Of a DNA stretch of 22,992 bases, positions 15,415-22,992 are shown one piece after another (the stretch's first letter is position 1; every line of letters begins with the position of its first letter). A program made the position numbers and the translations under genes. Below the pieces are notes generated by a model. The model saw only the letters and a list, made by a program, of their open reading frames with translations. It was not told the DNA's origin and made no database searches. Source of the stretch: a bacterium (GTDB lineage Bacteria > Pseudomonadota > Gammaproteobacteria > Berkiellales > Berkiellaceae); NCBI GenBank assembly GCA_009927065.1, contig RFNU01000187.1:1-22992 (forward strand), given 5' to 3'.

Positions 15415-17235
15415 ATGCATCAGTGGCGCACCCATCATTGCGGTCAATTAAATATGGATTCAATCGGTCAGACAGTAAAATTAGCAGGCTGGATTCATAG
15501 GAAACGAGATCACGGCGGAGTTTTATTTATCGATTTGCGTGACCATTATGGTATTACACAAATTGTCAGCTCAGACCAAGATGGGGCATTAAAACATCTT
15601 GATGCAGAAAAATATACAGCCCTTTCTTCTTTAGCTAATGAAAGTGTCATTGTCGTTATTGGGCTTGTCGTACAACGTGAGCCACAAACATTTAATCTTG
15701 AAATTGCTACCGGTCAGGTCGAAGTCATTGTTAAAGATTATCATATTGAATCCAAATCAGAAACATTACCCATAACGGTCAATTCCGACCAGAATTTCCC
15801 AGAAGATTTGCGGTTAACTTATCGTTTTCTAGATTTGCGCCGTCAAAAATTACACAATAATATCATTTTACGCAGTAAAGTTATTGCCTACCTTAGGGAA
15901 AAAATGCATGCTCAGGGCTTTTTAGAGTTTCAAACCCCAATTTTGACTGCAAGTTCTCCAGAAGGGGCTAGGGATTTTTTAGTTCCCAGCAGATTACACC
16001 CAGGGAAATTTTACGCATTACCTCAAGCGCCACAACAATTTAAACAATTATTAATGGTGGCTGGTTTCGATCGTTATTTTCAAATAGCGCCTTGCTTCCG
16101 TGATGAAGATGCTCGCCGCGATAGGGCCCCTGGAGAATTCTATCAACTTGACATTGAAATGTCCTTTGTAACACAAGAAGATATATTCGGTGTTATTGAG
16201 CCCGTCATTCAAGGATTATTTAAGACTTTTTCGACATTCAGTGTTAATGACTATCCTTTTAAAAGAATAACTTATGCTGAATCGATGCTTTTATACGGTA
16301 GTGATAAACCCGATTTACGCAATCCTATTAAGATCGCAGACGTCACTGATGTTTTTTCAAAATCGGATTTTAGTATTTTTGCATCTGCTATAGATTTGGG
16401 TCATTGTGTAAGAGCGATTCCTGCCCCACAAACAGCGGATAAAAGCCGTGCTTTTTTTGATAAAATGATTACATTTGCACAACAAGAGCTTGGTGCTAAA
16501 GGGTTAGCTTATATTATTTTTGATAAAAATAATGAGCCTAAAGGGCCAATTGCTAAGTTTTTATCCCCAGAAAGATTAGATCTTCTTGAAAAGACTGCTG
16601 CGTTAAAAGCAGGAGACTCCGTGTTCTTCACTTGTGGTGCAAAAGATGATGCAGCTAAACTTGCAGGAAAAGTTAGGGCCAAACTAGGTGAAGAACTTGA
16701 TCTTATTAAAAATAATACTTATGAGTTCTGTTGGATTATAGATTTTCCAATGTACGAATGGAATGCAGATGAAAAACGTGTCGACTTCTCTCATAATCCA
16801 TTTTCTATGCCTCAAGGCGGATTAGAAACCCTGCAAGCTGCAGATACTATTGAAAAACAACTGGCTATTGTGGCTTATCAATATGATTTAGTTTGTAACG
16901 GTATTGAGTTATGTAGCGGTGCTATTCGTAACCATAAACCCGAAATGATGTTTAAAGCATTTGCTATTGCTGGTTATGCACCAGAAGTTGTTGAAACACA
17001 ATTTTCTGGCATGCTGAACGCTTTTCGATATGGAGCACCTCCTCATGGTGGGCTAGCCCCGGGAGTAGATCGTATGGTCATGCTTTTAGCTGACGAACCG
17101 AATATTCGTGAAGTGATCTGTTTCCCAATGAATCAAAATGCTCAAGATCTGATGATGAAAGCGCCTTCAGAAGTCTCTCCGAAACAATTAAAAGAACTTC
17201 ATATAGGAATAATTCAACCACCAAAATCACAATAA
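15415..17235 (+). CDS. aspS: Aspartyl-tRNA synthetase, Rickettsiales/alphaproteobacterial type
   Basis: AspRS charges tRNA-Asp with aspartate. The 606-aa class-II enzyme has the N-terminal anticodon-binding OB domain (RKRDHGGVLFIDLRD, 29-43), motif 2 with CFRDEDARRDRAPGEFYQLD (227-246), a GAD insertion and motif 3 at about 540-559 (GAPPHGGLAPGVDRMVMLL). Several blocks differ from the E. coli/Pseudomonas form and fit the alphaproteobacterial form: PGEFYQLDIEMSF instead of PEFTQIDVETSF, CWIIDFPMYEWN, HNPFSMPQGG instead of HHPFTSPK, and KLHNNIILRS. His33-Gly in RDHGG is the pattern of non-discriminating AspRS, which also makes Asp-tRNA-Asn for GatCAB. It is monocistronic, flanked by its own promoter and terminator. 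Function is secure; the foreign origin is from remembered comparison. Confidence 0.96.
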   Translation: MHQWRTHHCGQLNMDSIGQTVKLAGWIHRKRDHGGVLFIDLRDHYGITQIVSSDQDGALKHLDAEKYTALSSLANESVIVVIGLVVQREPQTFNLEIATGQVEVIVKDYHIESKSETLPITVNSDQNFPEDLRLTYRFLDLRRQKLHNNIILRSKVIAYLREKMHAQGFLEFQTPILTASSPEGARDFLVPSRLHPGKFYALPQAPQQFKQLLMVAGFDRYFQIAPCFRDEDARRDRAPGEFYQLDIEMSFVTQEDIFGVIEPVIQGLFKTFSTFSVNDYPFKRITYAESMLLYGSDKPDLRNPIKIADVTDVFSKSDFSIFASAIDLGHCVRAIPAPQTADKSRAFFDKMITFAQQELGAKGLAYIIFDKNNEPKGPIAKFLSPERLDLLEKTAALKAGDSVFFTCGAKDDAAKLAGKVRAKLGEELDLIKNNTYEFCWIIDFPMYEWNADEKRVDFSHNPFSMPQGGLETLQAADTIEKQLAIVAYQYDLVCNGIELCSGAIRNHKPEMMFKAFAIAGYAPEVVETQFSGMLNAFRYGAPPHGGLAPGVDRMVMLLADEPNIREVICFPMNQNAQDLMMKAPSEVSPKQLKELHIGIIQPPKSQ

Positions 17236-17240
17236 TAAAG

Positions 17241-17269
17241 AAGGGGTCGCCTTACACGCGGCCTTTTTT
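17241..17269 (+). terminator. Rho-independent terminator after aspS
   Basis: AAGGGGTCGC (17241-17250) pairs with GCGGCCTTTT (17258-17267) through three strong closing pairs, a G-U, two more G-C pairs and weaker outer pairs. The loop is CTTACAC and the 3' side runs into seven T residues. It begins 5 bases after the aspS stop codon and is the only convincing intrinsic terminator in the window. Confidence 0.85.
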
Positions 17270-17306
17270 ATACTGAACTTTCTTTTGCAGTTGCTTTGAG
17301 GTTTTT

Positions 17307-17855
17307 ATGACAGCACAAGATAATCGTCTTATTTGGGTTGATTGTGAAATGACAGGCTTAGACGTCGAAACAAATCATCTACTTGAAATAGCAATTATTA
17401 TTACTGATAGCCAACTTAATATTATCGCTGAAGGTCCAAATTTAATCATTCATCAACCAGCTGTATTATTAGAAGCAATGGATGAATGGAATACTCTTCA
17501 ACATAAAAAAACGGGGCTTTATTCACTTTCGCTAACAAGCGCAATAAATGAGTCCGATGCACAAGCAATTTTAGTTGACTTCATTAAAGCGCATTGTCAG
17601 CCCAAAACATCGCCTCTTTGCGGTAATACTGTTCATCAAGATAGACTTTTTTTGAAAAAATATACCCCTCAATTAGAGGCCCTCTTTCACTACAGACATA
17701 TTGATGTCAGTACAATAAAAGAACTCGCCAGAAAGTGGAGGCCTGATCTTATTAATAATTTCATAAAGAAAGATGGGCATAGGGCGTTAGAAGATATTTT
17801 GGAATCAATCCAAGAATTGCGTTATTATAAACAGAATTTCTTCAATATTAGCTAA
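17307..17855 (+). CDS. orn: Oligoribonuclease
   Basis: Orn is the 3'-5' exonuclease that degrades diribonucleotides, the last step of RNA turnover and of c-di-GMP breakdown via pGpG. The 182-aa protein (181 in E. coli) has the DEDDh residues: D12 and E14 in WVDCEMTGL, D112 in HQDRLFL, and H158 and D163 in GHRALEDI. HYRHIDVSTIKELARKW is the typical central block. TTTGAGG lies 5 bases before the ATG. In E. coli orn lies next to rsgA and psd; here those are elsewhere in the window, while the tsaE-mutL-miaA-hfq part remains downstream. Confidence 0.97.
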   Translation: MTAQDNRLIWVDCEMTGLDVETNHLLEIAIIITDSQLNIIAEGPNLIIHQPAVLLEAMDEWNTLQHKKTGLYSLSLTSAINESDAQAILVDFIKAHCQPKTSPLCGNTVHQDRLFLKKYTPQLEALFHYRHIDVSTIKELARKWRPDLINNFIKKDGHRALEDILESIQELRYYKQNFFNIS

Positions 17856-17928
17856 AAAAATCTGAAAAAATCTTTATATATTGCTTTTTTTTTGTAATCC
17901 TATAAGAATAGAACGTAAATAGTATTTT

Positions 17929-17932
17929 AGGA
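17929..17932 (+). promoter_or_regulatory. Ribosome binding site that decides the tsaE start
   Basis: AGGA is 1 base from the ATG at 17934 but 7 bases from the ATG at 17940, so the second ATG is favoured. Confidence 0.6.
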
Positions 17933-17939
17933 TATGAAG

Positions 17940-18362
17940 ATGAACATTAAGGAAGGGGTTGTTAGTCTAGAGACGCTAGATGAGCTTTCTGATTTACTTT
18001 TAAATCATACTACTGATGGAATAGTCCTTTTAGAAGGAGAGCTTGGTGCCGGCAAAACGACATTCATTAAGCATCTTTTACAAAAAATTGGAGTTGTTGA
18101 ATCAATTACCAGTCCCACATTTTCTCTTGTCAATCATTATCATTCTCCATTGCGTGATATTATTCACGCTGATTTATATCGTGTTAAAAAGAGTCAAGAA
18201 ATTGAAGGTCTTGGTCTTGACTACACAGGAAAAAACCTGCTTCTTATTGAATGGGGCGAGCAATTTGAAAGTCTTTTGACACCGATTAAAGCGAAGATAT
18301 CATTAAGCTATCTAGCTTCTGATACTATTAATCAGCGCTCTTATCGAATCGAGCTTTTATAA
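17940..18362 (+). CDS. tsaE: tRNA threonylcarbamoyladenosine (t6A) biosynthesis ATPase TsaE
   Basis: TsaE works with TsaB and TsaD to make t6A37 in ANN-decoding tRNAs. The 140-aa single-domain P-loop protein has Walker A GELGAGKTT (33-41), the TSPTFSLVNHY strand (58-67), the HADLYR block (76-81) and LLIEWGEQF (101-109). All are TsaE signatures. An ATG two codons earlier (17934) is possible, but the ribosome site favours 17940. A TATAAG at 17901-17906 could be a -10, with no good -35. mutL follows after 8 bases, so amiB, which lies between tsaE and mutL in E. coli, is absent. Confidence 0.95.
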   Translation: MNIKEGVVSLETLDELSDLLLNHTTDGIVLLEGELGAGKTTFIKHLLQKIGVVESITSPTFSLVNHYHSPLRDIIHADLYRVKKSQEIEGLGLDYTGKNLLLIEWGEQFESLLTPIKAKISLSYLASDTINQRSYRIELL

Positions 18363-18370
18363 GGCAGTCC

Positions 18371-19954
18371 ATGGGGCGCATTCAATTTCTTGATCCAAAT
18401 GTAGTAGCTTTAATTGCTGCAGGCGAAGTTATTCATTATCCGAGAGATATCATTAAGGAATTGCTAGAAAACTCCATTGATGCTTACAGTACTGAAATCG
18501 AGTTGTCTCTCTTGCAAGGAGGGATTGAAAAAATCAGCATTAAAGACAACGGCATTGGCATAGCAAAAGATGATCTTGCTCTAGCCATCATGCGTCATAC
18601 TACCAGTAAAATAAAAACATTAAACGACTTGCAGGGAATCAAGTCTTATGGGTTTAGAGGAGAGGCTCTCTTCACTATAGCCTCCATTTGTAATTTCACT
18701 TTACGATCTTTCCCTAAGAATCAACAAAATGGCTATGCTCTTACCATACATTCAGCAAACCGGGAGCCTAAAATCACTCCCGTGGCTATCCAGCATGGCA
18801 CACACATTCTCTGTGAACAACTTTTTGCCCCGGTTCCTGTACGCCGTCATTTTTTAAAAAGCCCTCGACTTGAAGCAAAACGCTCCGAAAACATGTTTCG
18901 AAATATTTTTTTGATTCACCCATCAATCAAAGCGCGATTACTTAGTAATGATCAATTAGTTCATAACTTAAAGCAGCATGAATCTAACGATATTTTTGGA
19001 CGAATAGAGGAGTTTTTTGGAAAGCCTCGTAAAGAGTGGCTTTACATCGAACATAATATTGATATGGGCCGCATCCATGTTTGGTACCATTCTATCCATA
19101 CTAAGGGTCTCGAACAATACTGGTATTATGAAAAAAGATGGGTTAATGATCAGCACCTTAATAAACTTGCACAACAGTATTTCCCAGAAGGTATTTTAAT
19201 AGTGCAACTGTGTCTTGACCATGAAAAAATCGATGTCAATGCACATCCACAAAAACATACTGTTTCTTTTGCGTATATTGACTCTTTACTAGCATCTCTT
19301 GGTGATGTCTTTTCAAGTATTAAGAGTGAAATACCCCCGCATCATCTCTGCTCAAACCAACCCTCTACCACTGCAGTGAGTAAAAAAGAATTATCAACAC
19401 AAGCAATTATTAATAACACTCAACACAGAGCATTCAATAGCAGCACTCCGTTTAATCAAAAAAATTTAGCGAAAAAACATGTCCTATCCGATAATAATGC
19501 AGGACAAACATCTCACGACATAAAATCATTTGCATCTCTGCCTTCGGGTCACATATTACTATGGAATCAGTCCCATGTTGTACTTTTTAACGGCGCTGCT
19601 TTTATAAAAGAACAAATAAAATCAGCGCCATCACGACCTTTGCTTTTACCATTAGTTATTCAACATAAAGAACAACAAGAATATCTCACTACATTAGGAA
19701 TTTGTTCTTACGAAAAAACATTATTATCATTACCAATAATGATTGATCATCTGAAGTTTTCGATCCTGTTAACACAATCTTTTTTATCAAAAGAAAGTTT
19801 TTTGCAACAGTTTTTAGCCTTGATAGATAAGCAGTGGTTGCAAACACACTCTGTTGAAGAAATAGTGGCGATTTGCTCTTCATGTCAGATTGAACATCAG
19901 ATTCTAGAGTGGGATATTTTTTTAAAATTAATCAGCAGTTATGATGTAAAATAG
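18371..19954 (+). CDS. mutL: DNA mismatch repair protein MutL
   Basis: MutL is the ATP-driven matchmaker of mismatch repair. The 527-aa protein is shorter than E. coli's 615. The GHKL ATPase is complete: E30 and N34 in IIKELLENSIDA, D59 in IKDNGIGI, GFRGEAL (94-100) and the K295 equivalent of E. coli K307 in NAHPQKHTVSF. A variable Ser/Asn-rich linker (about 320-385) leads to a C-terminal dimerisation domain with PSRPLLLPLVI, similar to E. coli QPLLIPL. No DQHAxxE endonuclease motif is seen, as in MutH-using gammaproteobacteria. The usual VNGR strand motif reads YEKR (253-256), and LFxNxPARRKFL reads LFAPVPVRRHFL. AAGG precedes the ATG by 7 bases. Confidence 0.95.
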   Translation: MGRIQFLDPNVVALIAAGEVIHYPRDIIKELLENSIDAYSTEIELSLLQGGIEKISIKDNGIGIAKDDLALAIMRHTTSKIKTLNDLQGIKSYGFRGEALFTIASICNFTLRSFPKNQQNGYALTIHSANREPKITPVAIQHGTHILCEQLFAPVPVRRHFLKSPRLEAKRSENMFRNIFLIHPSIKARLLSNDQLVHNLKQHESNDIFGRIEEFFGKPRKEWLYIEHNIDMGRIHVWYHSIHTKGLEQYWYYEKRWVNDQHLNKLAQQYFPEGILIVQLCLDHEKIDVNAHPQKHTVSFAYIDSLLASLGDVFSSIKSEIPPHHLCSNQPSTTAVSKKELSTQAIINNTQHRAFNSSTPFNQKNLAKKHVLSDNNAGQTSHDIKSFASLPSGHILLWNQSHVVLFNGAAFIKEQIKSAPSRPLLLPLVIQHKEQQEYLTTLGICSYEKTLLSLPIMIDHLKFSILLTQSFLSKESFLQQFLALIDKQWLQTHSVEEIVAICSSCQIEHQILEWDIFLKLISSYDVK

Positions 19955-19993
19955 ATTTCTAAGTGAATATTCTAGATAATAATTTAAAAAATT

Positions 19994-19997
19994 GGAG
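19994..19997 (+). promoter_or_regulatory. Ribosome binding site that decides the miaA start
   Basis: GGAG is 7 bases before the GTG at 20005. The upstream in-frame GTG at 19963 has no comparable site. Confidence 0.65.
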
Positions 19998-20004
19998 TCG
20001 TTTT

Positions 20005-20955
20005 GTGCTAACAAGCAATCAATCTATCTTGTGTCTTATGGGTCCTACCGCAAGTGGCAAAACTCAGCTCTCATTAGAACTTGCTGAAAAGTATCCTATC
20101 GAGATTATTAGTGTGGATTCAGCGATTGTTTATCGACAACTTAATATTGGGGCAAATAAACCTTCCTCCGAAGAACTACTAGCTTGTCCTCACCATCTTA
20201 TTAATATTATTGATGTTACGAGCCACTATCATGTGCAGCAATTTATTGAAGATGTATCCAAAGCTATCGTGGATATTCAACAAAGAGGTCGAATTCCTAT
20301 CTTAGTGGGCGGTACAATGATGTATTTTTATCAACTGATTAAAGGAATCGCGTCTATTCCCCCATTAGATACAAATAAAAAAGAAGAGTTTTCTGCACAC
20401 TTTCATACAACCGCTCTAGAGCAATTATATGAAGAATTATTAGTCATTGATCCCATCTGGGCTAAAAGAATTAGTAAGACAGATTCTCAACGGATTTATA
20501 GGGGGCTTGAAGTTTATTGGGCGACAGGATCACCACTTTCCTCTTATTTTGATCAACAAAGAAAAGCTACATTTCAATATAAATTACTAGCTTTACGTTT
20601 TGAAAGCAGAGAAGATCATAGAGCTCTTATTCAAAAACGCTTGGATCTCATGCTATCTCATGGATTTATGGATGAAGTGGAATTTTTGTGGAAAACATAC
20701 CCTGATGAAAGTTTAGATTTTTGGAGTTTTGTAGGCTATCGACAGCTTTTAAACGTTCTGAGAAAAAATGAAAGCTTAACACATGCGAAAGAAAAAGCTT
20801 TTTTCGCAACAACACAACTAGCTAAAAGACAAAGAACTTGGCTCAAAAAATTTGATTGCACTGTATGCCCGGTCGTTATAAATAAAAATTATTTGTCTTC
20901 CAAGGTCTGCTTAGAATTGGCCAAAGAACATTTAAATAACCATTGTTTATTTTAG
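20005..20955 (+). CDS. miaA: tRNA dimethylallyltransferase
   Basis: MiaA transfers the dimethylallyl group to N6 of A37 in tRNAs reading UNN codons. From the GTG at 20005 the product is 316 aa, the same length as E. coli MiaA, with GGAG in place; an earlier GTG at 19963 would add 14 residues. It has the P-loop GPTASGKT (13-20), SVDSAIVYRQLNIGANKP (37-54), the PHHLINIID block, VGGTMMYF, VGYRQL and the C-terminal TTQLAKRQRTWLKKF, all diagnostic. It follows mutL by 50 bases in the conserved mutL-miaA-hfq order. Confidence 0.96.
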   Translation: MLTSNQSILCLMGPTASGKTQLSLELAEKYPIEIISVDSAIVYRQLNIGANKPSSEELLACPHHLINIIDVTSHYHVQQFIEDVSKAIVDIQQRGRIPILVGGTMMYFYQLIKGIASIPPLDTNKKEEFSAHFHTTALEQLYEELLVIDPIWAKRISKTDSQRIYRGLEVYWATGSPLSSYFDQQRKATFQYKLLALRFESREDHRALIQKRLDLMLSHGFMDEVEFLWKTYPDESLDFWSFVGYRQLLNVLRKNESLTHAKEKAFFATTQLAKRQRTWLKKFDCTVCPVVINKNYLSSKVCLELAKEHLNNHCLF

Positions 20956-21033
20956 AAATGTCATTAAAGAACAACATATTTTAGTAAAAGAGTGATAGAG
21001 TTAAGAATTAAAATATGGCTCTTTGTTGAGAAG

Positions 21034-21042
21034 TGATATAAT
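21034..21042 (+). promoter_or_regulatory. Extended -10 promoter for hfq
   Basis: TGATATAAT is a perfect extended -10 (TGn plus TATAAT) about 38 bases before the hfq GTG. No -35 hexamer is evident. It implies hfq can be transcribed independently of miaA. Confidence 0.7.
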
Positions 21043-21080
21043 CTACTCTATTAAAGCCATTTTATAAAACGGAGTACTGC

Positions 21081-21365
21081 GTGTCTAAAGGTTATTCACT
21101 TCAGGAGCCATTCCTTAATACGTTAAGAAGAGAAAAAATTCCTGTGGCCATTTATTTAATCAATGGAATAAAACTTCAAGGTATTGTTGAGTCTTTTGAT
21201 CAGTTTGTCATTATGTTGAAAAACAATGTCAATCAAATAGTGTATAAACATGCTATTTCAACTATTGTTCCAACAAAAGCCATATCTAAATCTTACTTAA
21301 ATGCTGCGCAAGATGAGGCTGAAGCTGATCTTTCTTCAACAGACTATCTTGAACAAGAAGATTAA
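21081..21365 (+). CDS. hfq: RNA chaperone Hfq
   Basis: Hfq is the Sm-like hexamer that pairs small RNAs with mRNAs. The 94-aa product has the proximal-face residues Q8, F42, Y55, K56 and H57 (YKH), the distal-face Y25, and the rim patch R16-R17 with K19 for the usual Arg. The normally conserved D9 is Glu. The tail after residue 70 is acidic (DEAEAD, EQED), recalling the acidic tip of the E. coli C-terminus that clears RNA from the rim. Translation begins at GTG, with CGGAGT upstream. In E. coli hflX follows; here hflK follows directly. Confidence 0.98.
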   Translation: MSKGYSLQEPFLNTLRREKIPVAIYLINGIKLQGIVESFDQFVIMLKNNVNQIVYKHAISTIVPTKAISKSYLNAAQDEAEADLSSTDYLEQED

Positions 21366-21403
21366 AAATGTAAGATCCCTATTAAAAAAAGGAGTATGCT
21401 ATC

Positions 21404-22519
21404 ATGAGTTCAAACGACCAAGATATCTGGAATAGAAAAAGAGATCAAGGCCCACCAGACTTAATTAAATTAATAAAAAATCTTTTTAATGCTGAAAAAA
21501 ATAATATGCCATTTAAAAAAGATGAGTTTACATTTGCATTGACTATTATTCTCGGAATTTTTATTCTTTTGTATTTTTTAAGCGGATTCTACATTGTTCG
21601 TGAGCCTGAGCGTGCGGTCATAACACGACTAGGAAAGTTTCATGAAATTAAATACTCCGGTTTAAATTGGCATCCACGATTTATCGATAAAGTTTATATA
21701 GTTGACGTTGAGGCAATAGATTCCTTTAAAAAAGATCATATGATGCTCACAGAAGATGAAAACATTATTAATGCTGGCTTTGAAATTCAATATAGGAAAA
21801 GTAATCCGGCGGAATTTCTTTTTAATGATGCTCAGCCCATTACCACTTTGCATCAACTCACTGAAAGTGCAATTCGTGATGTTATCGGTCATTCTAAATT
21901 AGATGCAATATTAACAAATGGAAAACAGGAAATTACGCGTCAAATTAAAAAAGTAATCGAGCATTCGCTAATAAGTTATAAACTAGGAATAGAGCTTTTA
22001 GATGTCAATTTAAGTTCAGCATTACCACCTACTCCTGTGCAACAAGCGTTTAATGATGTAATTAAAGCTCGCGAGGATGAACAAGCCTATCAAAATGAGG
22101 CTGAGCGTTACAAAGAAAGCCAACTGCCGATTGCTTTAGGTCGTGCAAAACGTATTTACTTTGAAGCAGACGCTTATAAGAAAGAAAAAATCCTTAAAGC
22201 TCAAGCTCAAGCGCAACGCTTCACCTTATTGGAACAACAATATAATCAATATCCAAATCTGATGAAAACACGTCTTTATCATGAAACCATGGATGAGATT
22301 TTATCTAATGTCTCCAAAATCATCGTTGATCCAGATTTGAGCCATCATATGATGTATCTTAATTCATTAAATGAAAATGCTTCAGTTTCTTTGGAAAAAA
22401 AAGCTACTGATACTTCATCAGCTCAATCGATTAATCTTACCACTCCAGAAAAGAGTCCAAGTAAGGTTTCTCGTCAATATTTTTCTGGAGAGACTCCACT
22501 TAATTTTAATAAGGATTAA
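21404..22519 (+). CDS. hflK: FtsH protease modulator HflK
   Basis: HflK and HflC form a large SPFH-domain cage around FtsH in the inner membrane and modulate its proteolysis. The 371-aa protein (419 in E. coli) opens with the family motif RDQGPPDL (13-20), has one membrane helix (about 42-62), then the SPFH domain with EPERAVITRLGKF and the LLDVNLSSALPP turn, a long alanine- and glutamine-rich helix (KAREDEQAYQNEAERYKES onward), and RLYHETMDEIL. The Gly-rich N-terminal leader and the Ser/Gly-rich tail of E. coli are shorter. AAGGAG lies 9 bases before the ATG. Confidence 0.96.
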   Translation: MSSNDQDIWNRKRDQGPPDLIKLIKNLFNAEKNNMPFKKDEFTFALTIILGIFILLYFLSGFYIVREPERAVITRLGKFHEIKYSGLNWHPRFIDKVYIVDVEAIDSFKKDHMMLTEDENIINAGFEIQYRKSNPAEFLFNDAQPITTLHQLTESAIRDVIGHSKLDAILTNGKQEITRQIKKVIEHSLISYKLGIELLDVNLSSALPPTPVQQAFNDVIKAREDEQAYQNEAERYKESQLPIALGRAKRIYFEADAYKKEKILKAQAQAQRFTLLEQQYNQYPNLMKTRLYHETMDEILSNVSKIIVDPDLSHHMMYLNSLNENASVSLEKKATDTSSAQSINLTTPEKSPSKVSRQYFSGETPLNFNKD

Positions 22520-22521
22520 TC

Positions 22522-22992
22522 ATGAGTAATCGATTAAGTGCTATTCTTGTTGTGTTGAGCGTAATTTTAGCTCTTTTAGGGAATTCCATTTTTATTGTAC
22601 AGCAATCAGAGCGTGCTTTTGTTATTCGTTTAGGAAAAGTTATTGGAAATGCTGAAGGGCTGCCTGAAGTTAAATTGCCGGGCTTACACTTTAAAGCACC
22701 GTTAATAGATAATATTTATAAAATGGATGTCCGAAATCAAATATGGGCGATTGAATCTGATAGCATTCAAAGTATTGAGCAAATTTATTTAAAAGTTGAT
22801 TTTTATTTTAAATGGAAAATCGAAGATTTTGGTTTATTCTTCAAGGTTAATGCAGCTGGTGGACAAAAACCTTGGTCGGAAGCAAAAAAAAATGTTGAGA
22901 TTCTTTTGCGTCAAAAAGTCAAAAATGCTGTTTTAGAAGAGTTTGGTCGCCGTCCATTAGCTAAACTTATAGCTGAAGATCGAAATGAAGTT
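22522..22992 (+). CDS. hflC: FtsH protease modulator HflC, 5' part (runs off the window)
   Basis: The first 157 codons are present and open to the window end. An N-terminal membrane helix (about 5-26) is followed by the start of the SPFH domain: QQSERAFVIRLGKVIGN, LPGLHFKAPLIDNIYKMDVR and KVDFYFKWKIEDF, matching HflC of E. coli (EGERGITLRFGKV, EPGLHFKIPFIE, VDSYIKWRISDF). It starts 2 bases after the hflK stop with AAGGA 6 bases upstream, so the two cage subunits are co-translated. Confidence 0.95.
   Translation, partial: MSNRLSAILVVLSVILALLGNSIFIVQQSERAFVIRLGKVIGNAEGLPEVKLPGLHFKAPLIDNIYKMDVRNQIWAIESDSIQSIEQIYLKVDFYFKWKIEDFGLFFKVNAAGGQKPWSEAKKNVEILLRQKVKNAVLEEFGRRPLAKLIAEDRNEV

Noticed and set aside
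17856..17933. tRNA gene between orn and tsaE, by analogy with the glycine tRNA genes beside orn in E. coli
   Set aside because: The 78 bases are poly-A/T-rich with no acceptor or T-loop pattern.
18968..19174. Minus-strand frame inside mutL
   Set aside because: Antisense shadow of a clearly coding frame. The minus frames at 19689 and 21662 were dropped for the same reason.
20956..21080. Possible small RNA or miaA terminator before hfq
   Set aside because: AAAGAG and CTCTTT could pair, but the loop is about 28 bases, the stem is AT-rich and no T-run follows.
1..22992. Defence, secretion or toxin-antitoxin system, prophage, insertion sequence or CRISPR array
   Set aside because: All long frames are accounted for by housekeeping or membrane genes; no transposase, integrase, regularly spaced repeats or paired small toxin/antitoxin frames were seen.

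Overview
The window is AT-rich, gene-dense gammaproteobacterial chromosome. No stretch of 300 bases lacks a gene; the longest gaps are about 100-160 bases. Gene content and order point to Gammaproteobacteria: sfsA next to dksA, efp/epmA/epmB/psd, parE-parC, and the tsaE-mutL-miaA-hfq-hflK-hflC string that E. coli also carries. Low GC, overlapping genes, several decayed or shortened proteins, and an aspartyl-tRNA synthetase resembling that of Rickettsiales suggest a host-associated, probably intracellular lineage (Legionellales-like). That lifestyle is inference. I see no mobile element, CRISPR array, tRNA or rRNA.

Layout. 1-891: 3' part of hemL (heme precursor synthesis). 888-1610 (-): a diverged SfsA-family protein. 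1852-3824 (+): dksA, a THEM6-like thioesterase and a TMEM43-like membrane protein. 3797-5776 (-): priA. 5744-6181 (+): hemJ. 6165-8466 (-): operon efp-epmA-psd. 8534-9499 (+): epmB, so the EF-P beta-lysylation genes sit together. 9496-14505 (-): overlapping operon parE-parC-rsgA. 14603-15286 (-): a TerC-family membrane protein. 15415-17235 (+): aspS, followed by the only clear intrinsic terminator. 17307-22992 (+): orn, tsaE, mutL, miaA, hfq, hflK and the 5' part of hflC.

Functional themes are translation (EF-P and its modification, RsgA ribosome maturation, AspRS, TsaE and MiaA tRNA modification), chromosome maintenance (Topo IV, PriA, MutL), RNA and stringent control (DksA, Hfq, Orn), heme synthesis (HemL, HemJ), and membranes (Psd, TerC, HflKC, TMEM43-like).

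I did not find a new defence, secretion or mobile system. The notable signals are altered key residues in otherwise recognisable housekeeping proteins (Psd Asp to Gln, ParC Gly/Ser to Ser/Gln, an SfsA without its nuclease motif, a changed PriA helicase motif), a probable cross-class transfer of aspS, a eukaryote-like TMEM43 family member, and every convergent gene pair overlapping tail to tail.
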